Position numbers and translations under genes: made by a program. 64,000 bases of DNA from Tricholoma matsutake (Eukaryota > Basidiomycota > Agaricomycetes > Agaricales > Tricholomataceae). Under the pieces are notes generated by a model. The model worked only from the letters and a program-made list of their open reading frames with translations. It was not told where the DNA came from and did not search any database. Location of the stretch: positions 7,378,001 through 7,442,000 of the forward strand of contig AP026550.1 in assembly GCA_026075535.2 (NCBI GenBank), in the 5' to 3' direction. This document shows, one piece after another, positions 63,716-64,000 of the stretch (within the stretch, counting starts at the first letter, position 1; every line of letters begins with the position of its first letter).

Positions 63716-64000
63716 TGCAAGAATAATAAAAGTTTCCTGAGAGGTTAGCCAGCAAGTTTGATGCTTCCAGGGGTCTAACTTACCTCGAATGCAGCTTGGT
63801 ATACAGTGTACTCGATGAACGACGATGTTGTTACATGAAAACACATCCAAAACATGTTTGTTTGGCTGGTCACATGACTACTGTGAACACGATGTGACAA
63901 TCAAAACGACTCACATCGTAAATCGTAATGCTGTCATGTGTCCATCCAAACATTGAGAACATATGACACTGGTTCAATATCGTGACTTGGCACATGGTAA
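63716..64000. other. No gene recognised
   Basis: Short frames only. Contains imperfect CACATGACT/TCACATCG-like repeats near 63870-63920. Confidence 0.3.

Overview
The window is a stretch of nuclear DNA from a filamentous basidiomycete, most likely an Agaricomycete (inferred from protein families; the genus cannot be read from the sequence). Evidence is the short GT-AG introns, a KDZ-class transposase with its Cys-rich N-terminal cluster, chromodomain Ty3/gypsy elements, a Tad1-like LINE, a Penelope-like reverse transcriptase, a Helitron and many hAT-type elements. Host genes are few. The window is a dense, nested transposon graveyard in which many insertions can be delimited to the base by their target-site duplications (TSDs).

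Layout. 1-6.8 kb: a minus-strand Helitron Rep gene cut by at least four later insertions (hAT end at 540; hAT 1171-3197; solo LTR 5212-5516; hAT MITE 6112-6730). 7.9-20.7 kb: an old hAT element carrying a nearly complete minus-strand chromovirus (7998-15358, TSD CAGGT) and a LINE (15478-19900, 12-bp TSD), followed by the hAT dimerisation domain. 21.1-22.7 kb: a frameshifted protein fragment and low-complexity ORFs. 23.1-34.1 kb: a KDZ locus with two divergent gene pairs: KDZ transposase (-) / gene A (+), then gene B (-) / gene C (+). Genes A and B are damaged; C looks intact. 34-44 kb: mostly repeats and solo LTRs, with one small 47-codon gene (36204-36411), a decayed TRS31 (TRAPP subunit) copy (41342-42170) and a possible gene at 40.0-40.5 kb. 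44.6-50.6 kb: a Penelope-like element joined in frame to the 3' half of a Ty3/gypsy element. 51.3-57.3 kb: a full-length relative of that gypsy element (TSD CTATG). 57.3-60.7 kb: hAT elements and MITEs. 61.3-62.1 kb: an intact-looking four-exon gene for a 168-residue protein with a possible zinc site.

How it fits together. The disabling mutations share one signature. Premature stops are almost all TGA, many at positions where a related copy or the family has CGA (Arg). Four catalytic aspartates, in four different elements, are Asn through CpG-to-CpA changes. This points to CpG methylation or RIP-like decay of repeats. The most interesting mechanistic signals are in the 7998-15358 chromovirus: five hairpins with one invariant pentaloop in the RNA leader, a self-priming PBS match, a canonical -1 frameshift heptamer directly before the gag stop, and a small membrane-protein ORF between integrase and the 3' LTR. 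Other notable items are outward-facing tRNA-like modules inside a hAT family, the Penelope/gypsy chimera, and the four-gene KDZ locus with shared minisatellite vocabulary.
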